Made by a program: the position numbers and the translations under genes. 64,000 nt of DNA, from contig DASRQS010000091.1 in the NCBI GenBank assembly GCA_035696365.1, forward strand, positions 28,846-92,845. The letters run 5' to 3'. Source of the DNA: JALYLC01 sp035696365. GTDB lineage: Bacteria > Actinomycetota > Thermoleophilia > Gaiellales > JALYLC01. Positions 24,971 to 33,373 of the stretch are shown here, piece after piece. Every line of letters starts with the position of its first letter. Position 1 is the stretch's first letter. The notes under the pieces were generated by a model. That model searched no databases and had not been told where the DNA came from. It saw only the letters and a list, made by a program, of their open reading frames with translations.

Positions 24971-24974
24971 GGAG

Positions 24975-26108
24975 CTAGGCGAAGCTCGGCTGCCCCGTGC
25001 GGTGGCGTGCGCGCAGCCAGCGCATCGCGGGTGCGAGGTCGGCGGGCGCCGACGAGACGCGCGCGTCGTAGAGGCGTGCGAAGCCATCCGAGGCGTAGAG
25101 CAGGACTGCCGAACCGCGCAGCTGGAGTGAATGGGGCACGCACGCCGGAGCGACGTCGTAGCGATCCAGCAGCCGTGGACGCCCGCCGGGGAGTGCGGCG
25201 TACAGCCGGAAATGGCGGGCCGCCTGCTTGGTGGACGGCACCGCCTCGTACGCGACAGTGCCGTCCCGTTCGGCCGCGATCGAGCCGCCGAGCCGCCAGC
25301 CGCGCGGGAGCTTGGCGCGGAAGCGCGTGCGACCGGCGGCATCGAGCAGGACGAGGCGCGACGTGCTCGAGACCTCGATCAGCCCGTTCCCCAGCGATGA
25401 CAGGAATACGAGCGACGGTCCTGCGAACCCGAGCGACTGCACGCGTGCGAGTGAGGTGGCGGAGATGCCGTCGCTGCGGATCACGCGGCCATGGCTGATC
25501 GCGTAGAAGCGGTTCGTGGACCAGTCCCAGATCGACGCCGATACGCGCATCGTGCGCGTCGGTGCCACCGGCCGTCCGTCCGCTCGCCAGACGCGCAGCT
25601 CGACGTGACTCCACGCAACCCCTGCGGTGATGACCCCGCGAGGCGTCCAGCCGAGCGGATAGGCCGCGGTCTTCAGCAGGTGTTCCTCGCCCGCGCCGTC
25701 GGTGACGAACAGCAGCCGGTGGTCATTGCGCGGGTGACCCGACCAGCGTGAGACGACGTACGCCAAGCGTCGCTCGCTGCTGGTCGCCGCCGAGATGACC
25801 GTGAACGACATCGCGGTCCTGCGGTGCCGGAACGTCCGCCGTGACCGCCACACCACGCGACCGGCTCTCACCCAGACGACGTGTCCGTCACGGAATGTCA
25901 CGCCCTCTTCGGCCGCGGATTGCGCGCCGGGCGGAGAGGAAACGCGCTGCCGCGTTGTCAGACGGACCCGGCCGCCGGGCTCGAACACGACCTGCCCGCA
26001 TCCCGCATCGAGCGCCACGGCCGCCGGGATGCTCGCCGGCGCGGCCGGCAGGGCCCGCAGGCAAGCCGGCTGCGCGCCCGGCGTTGCATGAATGACCATG
26101 CACGCCAT
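24975..26108 (-). CDS. beta-propeller-like protein of unknown function
   Basis: The 377-residue product consists of repeated short beta-strand segments typical of a propeller: LAYVVSRWSGHPRNDHRLLFVTD, GVAWSHVELRVWRADG, NRFYAISHGRVIRS, GPSLVFLSSLGNGLIEVSS and GSAVLLYASDGFARLYDA. No named family is recognised. The start is uncertain: ATG 26108 and ATG 26099 are both possible, and neither has a good ribosome-binding site. The gene stands alone, convergent with the NicO operon across 4 bp and divergent from the small membrane protein. Codon usage supports the minus-strand frame over the several short opposite ORFs. Confidence 0.6.
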   Translation of the reverse strand: MACMVIHATPGAQPACLRALPAAPASIPAAVALDAGCGQVVFEPGGRVRLTTRQRVSSPPGAQSAAEEGVTFRDGHVVWVRAGRVVWRSRRTFRHRRTAMSFTVISAATSSERRLAYVVSRWSGHPRNDHRLLFVTDGAGEEHLLKTAAYPLGWTPRGVITAGVAWSHVELRVWRADGRPVAPTRTMRVSASIWDWSTNRFYAISHGRVIRSDGISATSLARVQSLGFAGPSLVFLSSLGNGLIEVSSTSRLVLLDAAGRTRFRAKLPRGWRLGGSIAAERDGTVAYEAVPSTKQAARHFRLYAALPGGRPRLLDRYDVAPACVPHSLQLRGSAVLLYASDGFARLYDARVSSAPADLAPAMRWLRARHRTGQPSFA

Positions 26109-26181
26109 ACGTGCCCGAGCCGCGGTCAGGTCCGAGAAGCTCCCCCACCAATGGAAGTATCAGTCGCTGCATGGACGACAC

Positions 26182-26187
26182 TAGGCT
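26182..26187 (+). promoter_or_regulatory. -10-like box of small membrane protein gene
   Basis: TAGGCT ends 7 nt before the ATG at 26195. This favours that start over the in-frame ATG at 26171, which lies upstream of the box. Confidence 0.4.
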
Positions 26188-26194
26188 GGGACGC

Positions 26195-26563
26195 ATGGTG
26201 ATCGCCTCCGCGGGGGTGTTTGGAACCGGCGTGCCCGTCGGCATCTTCGCCATCCTCGGCCTCAGGGTCCTTCTCTACGTCAAGAGGCGCAACGAGCGGG
26301 CCCAGCTCTATGGGCGACTCCCTCCCGATCATCTCGCGGAGCTGAAGGCTGCGCACAGGCGGTCGGCGCTGATCGACATCGCGGCTCGGATCGTCTGGGT
26401 GATCGGCTTCCTCGCAACGCTCGTCGCCACGGTCGCGCTCGTGCACTGGCTGCTCGGTCCGGGCCTGGCGAGCATCCTCGTCGCCATCGCTCTCTGGCTT
26501 GCGCTGATGTTCGTGTTGTGGAAGCTGATCGGCGCCGGGGTTCGGGCCGCCTGGTACCGCTGA
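26195..26563 (+). CDS. small integral membrane protein
   Basis: The 122-residue product has a hydrophobic N-terminal helix (~2-22, IASAGVFGTGVPVGIFAILGL), a basic cytoplasmic segment (YVKRRNERAQLYGRLPPDHLAELKAAHRRS), and two further helices (~60-80 and ~86-108, IWVIGFLATLVATVALVHWLL, SILVAIALWLALMFVLWKLIG). No family is recognised. It precedes the large cyclase gene by 63 bp and has its own -10-like box, so co-regulation is uncertain. Confidence 0.65.
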   Translation: MVIASAGVFGTGVPVGIFAILGLRVLLYVKRRNERAQLYGRLPPDHLAELKAAHRRSALIDIAARIVWVIGFLATLVATVALVHWLLGPGLASILVAIALWLALMFVLWKLIGAGVRAAWYR

Positions 26564-26614
26564 GTCGCTCAAGCGGCAGCCTCGAGCCGACGTAACCGGG
26601 CCATATGGAGGTCG

Positions 26615-26620
26615 TAGACT
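26615..26620 (+). promoter_or_regulatory. -10-like box of first cyclase gene
   Basis: TAGACT lies 6 nt before the GTG at 26627. The surrounding GTCGTAGACTCGG is identical to the sequence before the paralogous cyclase gene at 53994. Confidence 0.5.
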
Positions 26621-26626
26621 CGGCCA

Positions 26627-29600
26627 GTGGGGATCGCCTGCCCTTCCTGCAACGCCGAGCAACCGGTGGAGGCTCGTTTCTGCAGCATTTGCGGGACGCC
26701 TCTGCACCGAGCGTGCCCGGCCTGCGGAACCGAGCAGCTCGGTTCCGCCCGCTTCTGCTCAGCCTGCGGCTTCGCTCTGGCGCGCGATGGCGTGCGCCCC
26801 GCGGGAGTGGACGAGCGGCAGGAGCGGCGCGTCGTCACGGTCCTCTTCGCCGACCTTGCCGGTTCGACCGCGCTCGGCGAGCACCTTGACCCCGAGGATG
26901 TCCGCCAGCTCCAGGGCGAGCTCTTCGAGGTGCTGCACACCGAGGTCGAGAGGTTCGGCGGGACGACCGAGAAATTCATCGGTGACGCCATCCTGGCCGT
27001 CTTCGGAATCCCGCAGACACATGAGGATGATCCGGAACGAGCGGTGCGCGCCGCGCTCTCGGCGCATGAGAGGTTCACGGCCTTCGCCGATCGCGTCCGA
27101 GCGGAGTACGGCGCCGAGGTCGGCCTGCGGATCGGCGTCAATACGGGGGACGTCGTCGCCAGCCGCGAAGCCGCAGCACGTGGCGAGCTGATGGTCAGCG
27201 GCGATGCGGTCAACGTCGCCGCGCGCCTGCAGCAGAACGCGGAGCCCGGGGACGTGCTGGTCGGAGAGCGCACCCACGCCGCGACGAATCGCGTGATCTC
27301 CTACGGGCGGCGCAGAGACATCGATGCCAAGGGCCAGCAGGCGCCCGTCCCTGCATGGGCCGCGCTGGCCGCGCCGGCCGAGCCAACCCTCCGCCCGGTC
27401 GGTCTCACCGCGCCGTTCATCGGCAGAGACGAAGAGGTCGCGATCCTCGGCGCGGTTGCCTCGCGGGTCAACCGCGAGCACGTCCCGCAGCTCGTGACGC
27501 TCTTCGGTCAGGCGGGGGTCGGGAAGTCGCGACTGCTCGCCGAGGTGCTCGAACGCCTCCCGGAGGCGCGCGTGCTGAAAGGACGCTGCCTGCCGTACGG
27601 CGAGGGCATCACGTATTGGTCGCTCGCCGAGGCGGCGAAGGCGGAGGCGGGGATTCTCGACACGGATCGTGTCGAGGCGGCGCTGCAGAAGCTCCGGACG
27701 TCCGTCACTTCGGTCGTCGAGGACGCTCGCGGTGATGTCTTCGACGCGATTGCGTGGTCGATCGGCTTCGCCGTCCCCGGCTCGCCGCTCATCACGGCCG
27801 ACCCCGAGTACGTTCGGCGGTCGCTGGCGGACGCGTGGCAGCGATACCTCGGAGCGTCGGGTCGCCGGCAGGTCACCGTACTGGTCGTCGAGGATGTCCA
27901 TTGGGCGTCCGCGGCGCTGCTCGACCTGGTGGAGCACCTCGCCGACACGCTTGCCGAGACACGAGTACTGGTCGTGTGCACGGCCCGGCCGGAATTCCTC
28001 GATCGCCGGCCGACCTGGGGAGCCGGCAAGCAGAACGCGACGACGCTGACGCTGGCGCCTCTCTCGGCGGACGAGTCCGCACGGCTCGTCTCGTCGCTGC
28101 TGGGCGAGGCGCACATGTCCGAGAGCCTGCGGCAGCCAATCCTGACGAGCGGCGAGGGCAATCCGTTCTTCCTCGAGGAGATGCTCCAGATGCTGATCGA
28201 GGAGCGGGCGCTCGAACGGCGGAACGGCAACTGGGTCGCGACGGGCCGGCTCTCCCATGTCCGCATCCCCGATTCCGTTCACGGCGTGATCGCCGCCCGG
28301 ATCGACCTGCTCGACGCGGGCGCGCGCGACGCACTGCGCCGTTGCTCGGTCGTCGGCCGTGTCTTCTGGCCCTTGGCGGTCGATGTCGACGAGCAGGCGC
28401 TCGCCCCGCTGAGCAGGCGTGGGCTGGTGTCACCTCGCCCGCAGTCCGTGATGGCCGGGATGCAGGAATTCGCGTTCAAGCACGCGCTCACCCGCGACGT
28501 CGCATACGGCTCGCTGCCGCGCCCTGAACGGCGCCATCTGCATCGCCGGGTGGCCGAGTGGATTCAGCGCGTCGCTCCGGACAGGGGGGCCGAGACCGCA
28601 GAGCTCGCCGCGTACCACTACGGCGAGGCCATTGCCTACGGCGAGGACGATCCGGCGGTCGTCGGCCGCGCTTACGCCGTGCTCCTCAGCGCCGGCGAGT
28701 CGGCAATGCACAGGGGCGCGTTCGTCGCGGCTCGCACGCAATTCGAGCATGCCGAAACGTTGGCCGCCGATCCCGGCCAGCGAGCCTCGGCGCTGCTCCC
28801 CCTCGCTGAACTGGATGTCACGGAGGCCCGCTGGCAGGACGCGATCGATCGGCTGACCATCGCGGAACAGCTCGCCGAGGCGGGCAATCCGCGCATGCTC
28901 TCGGCGGTGCTTGCACTGCGCTCACGGCTGTTCTGGATGACCGGCAGGTGGGACGAGGCGCTCGAGTCGGCGAACGGCGCCGTCTCGACGCTCGCGGGGC
29001 TCCCCGAGTCGGCACAGCTCGCCCGTGCACTCGCGCGGCGATCGCAGATCGAGATGCTGAAGAACCGGCATGAGGCGATCGAGCACTCGCTCGAGGCGAT
29101 CGCCGTCGCCGACCGCGTCGGAGACGTGTTCTCGAACGTGAACGCTCGCATCAACCTCTTCACTGCGCGGGCCTCGGAAGGCGAAGGACCGGATGCGGAC
29201 GAGATTCTCGGGATCGTGGAGGCGGCCGCCTCGGTGGGGGCCCACGAAGAGGCGTACCGGGCGATCGTCAACTTCCTCTGGTCGGCGCTCGGCTTCGTAT
29301 CCGTCGATCGGATCGAATCGGTCATCGCCGCCGGGCGGAAGGGACGATTGCCGCCGCCGCCGGTCATCGCCGCCTATCTCGAGCTCTCGGTCGCCGCGAT
29401 GCTCTTCGTCCCCGCCGGTCGCTGGGCCGAGGCGGACGCGATCCTCGACGGCATCGACGGCCCCGCGCTCAGCGCGACGAGCAATCTTGTCTGGCGTCCG
29501 TCCGTGGGAGGACTCGCGTTGCGACGCGGCGACTATGCGGTCGCGGATGCGGTGCTCGCGGACCTCGGGCCGCTCGCGCTGGCGAGCGGAGAACCCCAGC

Positions 29601-30079
29601 GCATCGTCCCCATGGCGTCCGTCGTACTCCCGTGGCTGCTCCTCTCGGGCAAGCGCGAGGAGCTCCGAGCCGTCGCCATGGACGTCGTGGCCGCAGTCGA
29701 AGGACAGTGGCCGGCCGTGCTGTCCCTCGATGGCGTGCTGCGGACGCTCTTTGCGGCAGAGGAGTTCGAGTTGCTCGCCGCGACCACCGAGTCGCTCGGT
29801 CGGTCGCCGATTGTCAGCCGAGTAGGCAGACTCGAAATTTCCCTCATGGCTGCGCAGGGGCTCACCGCGCTGGCGGCCGCGGAGGTGGACGAGGCCGCCA
29901 CGCACCTCTCCGCTGCGGTGGCCAGCCTGGATGAGCTCGGATTCGCCTACGACAGCGCGTGCCTGAAGCTGGAGCTGGCACAAGCGCTCGAGCGGGCCGG
30001 CGAGACGGTCGCAGCAGCGGAGAGACGGCAGGAGGCCACGGTCGTCTTCACCGGCATCGGCTGCGTCAACCCGGTCTAG
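26627..30079 (+). CDS. zinc-ribbon / class III adenylate cyclase / AAA+ ATPase / TPR regulator
   Basis: The 1150-residue protein begins with two zinc ribbons (residues ~5-55, CPSCNAE...CSICG and CPACGTE...CSACG). A class III nucleotidyl cyclase domain follows (~65-235: VVTVLFADLAGSTALGEHL with the metal Asp, TTEKFIGDAILAVFG with the second Asp, GDAVNVAARLQ). The STAND-like ATPase carries the P-loop GQAGVGKSR (~294) and VLVVEDVHWASAALLDL as Walker B. A long helical TPR-like C-terminus (~680-1150) suggests a ligand or partner platform. Both catalytic Asp residues are present, but cyclase activity is unproven. A paralogue at 53994-57413 shares CLPYGEGIT. GTG at 26627 is preceded by a -10 box, so the mRNA may be leaderless. 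Confidence 0.87.
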   Translation: MGIACPSCNAEQPVEARFCSICGTPLHRACPACGTEQLGSARFCSACGFALARDGVRPAGVDERQERRVVTVLFADLAGSTALGEHLDPEDVRQLQGELFEVLHTEVERFGGTTEKFIGDAILAVFGIPQTHEDDPERAVRAALSAHERFTAFADRVRAEYGAEVGLRIGVNTGDVVASREAAARGELMVSGDAVNVAARLQQNAEPGDVLVGERTHAATNRVISYGRRRDIDAKGQQAPVPAWAALAAPAEPTLRPVGLTAPFIGRDEEVAILGAVASRVNREHVPQLVTLFGQAGVGKSRLLAEVLERLPEARVLKGRCLPYGEGITYWSLAEAAKAEAGILDTDRVEAALQKLRTSVTSVVEDARGDVFDAIAWSIGFAVPGSPLITADPEYVRRSLADAWQRYLGASGRRQVTVLVVEDVHWASAALLDLVEHLADTLAETRVLVVCTARPEFLDRRPTWGAGKQNATTLTLAPLSADESARLVSSLLGEAHMSESLRQPILTSGEGNPFFLEEMLQMLIEERALERRNGNWVATGRLSHVRIPDSVHGVIAARIDLLDAGARDALRRCSVVGRVFWPLAVDVDEQALAPLSRRGLVSPRPQSVMAGMQEFAFKHALTRDVAYGSLPRPERRHLHRRVAEWIQRVAPDRGAETAELAAYHYGEAIAYGEDDPAVVGRAYAVLLSAGESAMHRGAFVAARTQFEHAETLAADPGQRASALLPLAELDVTEARWQDAIDRLTIAEQLAEAGNPRMLSAVLALRSRLFWMTGRWDEALESANGAVSTLAGLPESAQLARALARRSQIEMLKNRHEAIEHSLEAIAVADRVGDVFSNVNARINLFTARASEGEGPDADEILGIVEAAASVGAHEEAYRAIVNFLWSALGFVSVDRIESVIAAGRKGRLPPPPVIAAYLELSVAAMLFVPAGRWAEADAILDGIDGPALSATSNLVWRPSVGGLALRRGDYAVADAVLADLGPLALASGEPQRIVPMASVVLPWLLLSGKREELRAVAMDVVAAVEGQWPAVLSLDGVLRTLFAAEEFELLAATTESLGRSPIVSRVGRLEISLMAAQGLTALAAAEVDEAATHLSAAVASLDELGFAYDSACLKLELAQALERAGETVAAAERRQEATVVFTGIGCVNPV

Positions 30080-30124
30080 AAGCTCACACTGAATCAGCGT
30101 GCCGCGCTGATTCAGTGCGAGCTT
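30080..30124. terminator. inverted repeat between convergent genes (CTGAATCAGCG family)
   Basis: Arms 30080-30099 (AAGCTCACACTGAATCAGCG) and 30105-30124 pair over 20 bp with one mismatch and a 5-nt loop. It starts immediately after the cyclase stop and contains the last codons and stop of the APH gene. It probably acts as a bidirectional terminator. A related repeat lies at 34403-34473, at the other end of the same operon. Confidence 0.6.
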
Positions 30125-31191
30125 CCTAGGCCTCGCTCGGCCGTCGCGGCCGCGACGCGCAAGAGGCTCGGCACGCCCTCGCCCAGGCTCGCAGTCCAGG
30201 GGTCGGCGGTCTCGCCGCGCAGGTAGCGCCCGTACAGGCCCTCGCAGAACACGGCCGCCTTCCACAGCGCGAGCGTCTCGTACCACGCCAGCCCGGCCAC
30301 GCTGCGTCCGCTGCGCTCGGCATAGCGGGCGATCAGCCCGGCGCGATCCGGGAAGCCGTCGCTGCGCGTCACGGGTGAGAGATCGAGCACCGTCGGCGGC
30401 GAGTCCGCATCGCTCCAGGTCGCGACGAGGTAGCCGAGATCGGCAAGCGGGTCGCCGAGCGTTGCCAGCTCCCAGTCGAGCAGCGCCAGGACGCGCGGCT
30501 TGGCCGGGTCGAGCATGACGTTGCCGAGCCGGTAGTCGCCGTGCACGACACAGGCGCCGCCGGAGCGCGGCAACCCGTTGGCGAGCCACGCAGCCAGCTC
30601 GCCCACGAGCGGCAGCTCGCGCGTCGCGTTGTGCTCCCAGAGCGCCGTGAAGCGCCTGACCTGGCGCTCGAGATAGCCCTCGGCGCGGCCGAAGTCGGAC
30701 AGGCCCGCGCTCGCGACGTCGACCGCGTGGAGCTCGGCGAGCGCGTCGACCAGATCCTCTCCGGCCCGGCTGCGCGCCGCGGCGCTCCCGAGCGACGGAG
30801 GCAGCTCGCCCGTGACGACGTCGCCGTGCACTTCCTCCATCACGTAGAAGGGCACGCCCAGCAGCTCGGACTCGCTGCAGACGGCGAGCACGCGGGGCAC
30901 GCGCGCGCGACCGGCCAGGGCGCCCAGCACGCGCGCCTCGCGCAGCATGTCGTGCGCCGAGGGCGGGAGTGGCGGCCGCGGCGCCCGGCGCAGCACCAGC
31001 CGGACCCCGGCGCGCTCGAGCAGGAACGTCGCGTTGGAGTGCCCCGCGCCGATGCGCATCGCGGTCAGGGGCCCCCTGCCGAGGCCCTGCGCGTCGAGCC
31101 ACGCCTCGAGCGGGCGCAGAACCACGAGCGGCGGCAGCGGCAGTGCCGCCGCCTGCTCGGGCGTGTCGACGACGTCGACCGGGCCGCTCAC
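30112..31191 (-). CDS. APH-family phosphotransferase (ACAD10/11 kinase-domain type)
   Basis: The 359-residue kinase-like protein has the aminoglycoside/choline kinase fold: IGAGHSNATFLLE as the nucleotide loop, catalytic VVHGDYRLGNVMLD (H217, D219, N224), and LLDWELATLGDPLADLGYLVATW (D239, metal ligand). This version matches the kinase domain of ACAD10/ACAD11 and the LvaA kinases that phosphorylate 4-hydroxyacyl-CoA, rather than resistance enzymes. The start overlaps the acyl-CoA dehydrogenase stop as ATGA, so the two are made together, mirroring the eukaryotic fusion. Substrate is inferred, not shown. The last codons lie inside a palindrome. Confidence 0.85.
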   Translation of the reverse strand: MSGPVDVVDTPEQAAALPLPPLVVLRPLEAWLDAQGLGRGPLTAMRIGAGHSNATFLLERAGVRLVLRRAPRPPLPPSAHDMLREARVLGALAGRARVPRVLAVCSESELLGVPFYVMEEVHGDVVTGELPPSLGSAAARSRAGEDLVDALAELHAVDVASAGLSDFGRAEGYLERQVRRFTALWEHNATRELPLVGELAAWLANGLPRSGGACVVHGDYRLGNVMLDPAKPRVLALLDWELATLGDPLADLGYLVATWSDADSPPTVLDLSPVTRSDGFPDRAGLIARYAERSGRSVAGLAWYETLALWKAAVFCEGLYGRYLRGETADPWTASLGEGVPSLLRVAAATAERGLGSSH

Positions 31192-32360
31192 CGGTCGCGC
31201 TGGCGGCGGCGCGCCGCGCGCCGCGCGATCGACCAGCGGTGCGTCTCGCTCGGGCCGTCGTAGATACGGAAGGCGCGCACCTCGCGTGCGTAGCGCGCCA
31301 GCGGCAGATCGTCGCTCGCTCCGAGGCCTCCGCAGATCTGCAGCGAGCGGTCGACGACGCGCCCGACGGCCTCGGAGACGAACACCTTGGCGACCGACGA
31401 CTCGTGCGTCCCGCGCCCGCCGGCGTCGAGCACCTCGGCGCAGCTGCGGATCAGCCCGCGGCTCGCCTCGATGTCGATCACGCAGTCGGCCACGAGCGCC
31501 TGCACCATGCCCTGCTCGAGCAACGGCGCTCCGAAGGCCGTGCGCTCTGCGGCCCGGTCGAGCGCGATGTCGAGAGCACGCCGGGCGAGCCCGAGCCAGC
31601 GCATGCAGTGCGTCAGACGTGCGGGGGCGAGGCGCACCTGGGCGTAGCGGTAGCCGAGCCCGACCTCGCCGAGCACGGCGTCGCCTGGTACCCGGCAGCC
31701 CTCGAACGTCACGACGGCATGTCCGCCGGAGAAAGCGCGGTCCATCGTGGGAATCAGCCGCTCGACCCGCACGCCGGGGTTGTCGGCCGGCACGAGCAGC
31801 ATCGTCGCGCCCTCCTCGTGGCGGATCTCGTCCGCGGTGCGCGCCATGCAGATGTAGAACGCGCAGCCGTGCGCGCCCGTGATCAGGTGCTTGCGCCCGT
31901 CGATGACCCAGTCGCTTCCGTCCTGCCGCGCCGTGGTGAGCAGCATCGTCGGGTCGGAGCCCGCGCCGGGAGCCGGCTCGGTCATCGCGAACGCCGAGCG
32001 CACCAAGCCGGCGGCCAGCGGGCGGAGGTAGCGCTCCTGCTGGTCGGGGCTCGCGACGGCCTCCAGCAGATGCATGTTGCCCTCGTCGGGCGCCGAGCAG
32101 TTGAGCGCCAGCGGGCCCAGCAGGCTGTAGCCGGCCTCCTCGAACACCGGTGCCTGGCCCCGCACGTCGAGCCCCAGGCCACCGAAGGCCGTGCCCACGT
32201 GGGGCGCGAAGAGGCCCGCCGCGCGCGCAGCCGCCTGCAACTCCTCCCGCAGGGCGGGGGCCGGTCCGTGCGCGGCGGCCTCGTCGCGGATCTCGGCCGG
32301 GATCACGACGTCGCGCACGAACGCCCGTACGCGCTCGGCGATCTCTGCGGCGCCGCTCAC
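31188..32360 (-). CDS. acyl-CoA dehydrogenase (ACAD11-like, Asp in place of catalytic Glu)
   Basis: The 390-residue flavoprotein has the complete ACAD fold: an N-terminal helical domain, SAFAMTEPAPGAGSDPTMLLTTA (flavin and substrate binding), WVIDGRKHLITGA, RVPGDAVLGEVGLGY, RTAFGAPLLEQGMVQ and LQICGGLGASDDLPLARYAREVRAFRIYDGPSETHR. The IYEGT catalytic-glutamate motif of classical acyl-CoA dehydrogenases reads IYDGPSETH, as in the ACAD10/11-related subgroup, which has DGPDEVH. GTG at 32360 overlaps the E1alpha stop as GTGA; the stop overlaps the kinase start. Together with the APH gene it may process hydroxyacyl-CoAs through a phosphorylated intermediate. Confidence 0.88.
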   Translation of the reverse strand: MSGAAEIAERVRAFVRDVVIPAEIRDEAAAHGPAPALREELQAAARAAGLFAPHVGTAFGGLGLDVRGQAPVFEEAGYSLLGPLALNCSAPDEGNMHLLEAVASPDQQERYLRPLAAGLVRSAFAMTEPAPGAGSDPTMLLTTARQDGSDWVIDGRKHLITGAHGCAFYICMARTADEIRHEEGATMLLVPADNPGVRVERLIPTMDRAFSGGHAVVTFEGCRVPGDAVLGEVGLGYRYAQVRLAPARLTHCMRWLGLARRALDIALDRAAERTAFGAPLLEQGMVQALVADCVIDIEASRGLIRSCAEVLDAGGRGTHESSVAKVFVSEAVGRVVDRSLQICGGLGASDDLPLARYAREVRAFRIYDGPSETHRWSIARRAARRRQRDR

Positions 32361-33373
32361 GTCAGCTTCGTCGCGTAGACGCCGTCGAGGATCGTCGCCG
32401 GATCGGGCGCGGGCGACGCCTCCGCCTCTTGGAGCCCCGCGCTCACCTCGTCGGCTGCCGCCGTGCGCAACGCCTCCAGCTCGCCCTCGGAGAGTCCGTC
32501 CAGACGCAGGCGCGCAGCCAGGCGCTCGACGGGATCGCGTTTCTCGGCATACTCGGTCCGCTCCGCCTGATCCATGTAGCTGCCGTCGTCGTGCGCGGCG
32601 TGCCCGTCGAGCCGCAGCGTGACGGCCTCCACGGCCTGGGGCCCGGCACCCGAGCGCGCGCGCTCCACCGCGGCCCGCAGCTCCACCAGTGTCAGTACGG
32701 CATCGCTCCCGTCCACGCGCGCCGCGGGGATGCCCCAGCCGCCCTCCACCCGGTCGGCCAAACACGTGTTCATCATCTGCCTGCTGGTCGGCGTGGAGTA
32801 GGCCCAGCCGTTGGACTGGAGCACGAACACGGCGGGCACCTTGAGCACCGCTGCGAGGTTGAGGCCCTCGTGCACGTCGCCCGTGCTCATCGCGCCGTCG
32901 CCACAGAAGGTCAATGCCACGCGCGGCTCGCGCCGGCGCTTGAAGGCGAGCGCCGCGCCCACGACGACGGGGCAGAGATCGCCGAGCATGGACACGAGCG
33001 GGAAGACGCCGTGCTCGCGCGCGCCGAAGTGCATGTTGCCGTCCCGGCCCCGGGTGGGGGAGTCGCCCTTGCCCAGGAAGTTGCGGAAGGCCTCGGTCGG
33101 CGTGACGCCGCGCGCGAGGTGGCAGGCGAGCTCCCGGTTGAGCGGTGCGCACACGTCGTCGGGGCCGAGCGCATAGCCGGCGGCGGCGCCCACCGCCTCC
33201 TGCCCGCGCCCGGTGTAGACCGATCCGGAGACGCGGCCCTGCCGGTACAGCAGTCCGACGCGCTCCTCGATCAGGCGGTGCAACAGCACGAGGCGGAAGA
33301 GCGCGAGCCGGTCCTCGCGCGTGACCTCGGAGGAGTCGTCGCACGGGATGGTCGCCGCGCGCTCAGTAGCCAC
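32357..33373 (-). CDS. 2-oxoacid dehydrogenase E1 component, alpha subunit
   Basis: This ThDP-dependent subunit (338 residues) would decarboxylate a 2-oxo acid and pass the acyl group to an E2 lipoyl domain. It has the expected motifs: GSVYTGRGQEAVGAAAGYAL, the ThDP/Mg motif CGDGAMSTGDVHEGLNLAAVLKVPAVFVLQSN (GDG at ~158), and YSTPTSRQM. HAAHDDGSYMDQ holds the phosphorylation-loop region. It resembles branched-chain or pyruvate/acetoin-type E1alpha; specificity cannot be decided. It overlaps the beta-subunit gene by 11 bp upstream and the ACAD gene downstream. No E2 or E3 gene is nearby, so these must be supplied elsewhere or not be used. Confidence 0.9.
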   Translation of the reverse strand: MATERAATIPCDDSSEVTREDRLALFRLVLLHRLIEERVGLLYRQGRVSGSVYTGRGQEAVGAAAGYALGPDDVCAPLNRELACHLARGVTPTEAFRNFLGKGDSPTRGRDGNMHFGAREHGVFPLVSMLGDLCPVVVGAALAFKRRREPRVALTFCGDGAMSTGDVHEGLNLAAVLKVPAVFVLQSNGWAYSTPTSRQMMNTCLADRVEGGWGIPAARVDGSDAVLTLVELRAAVERARSGAGPQAVEAVTLRLDGHAAHDDGSYMDQAERTEYAEKRDPVERLAARLRLDGLSEGELEALRTAAADEVSAGLQEAEASPAPDPATILDGVYATKLT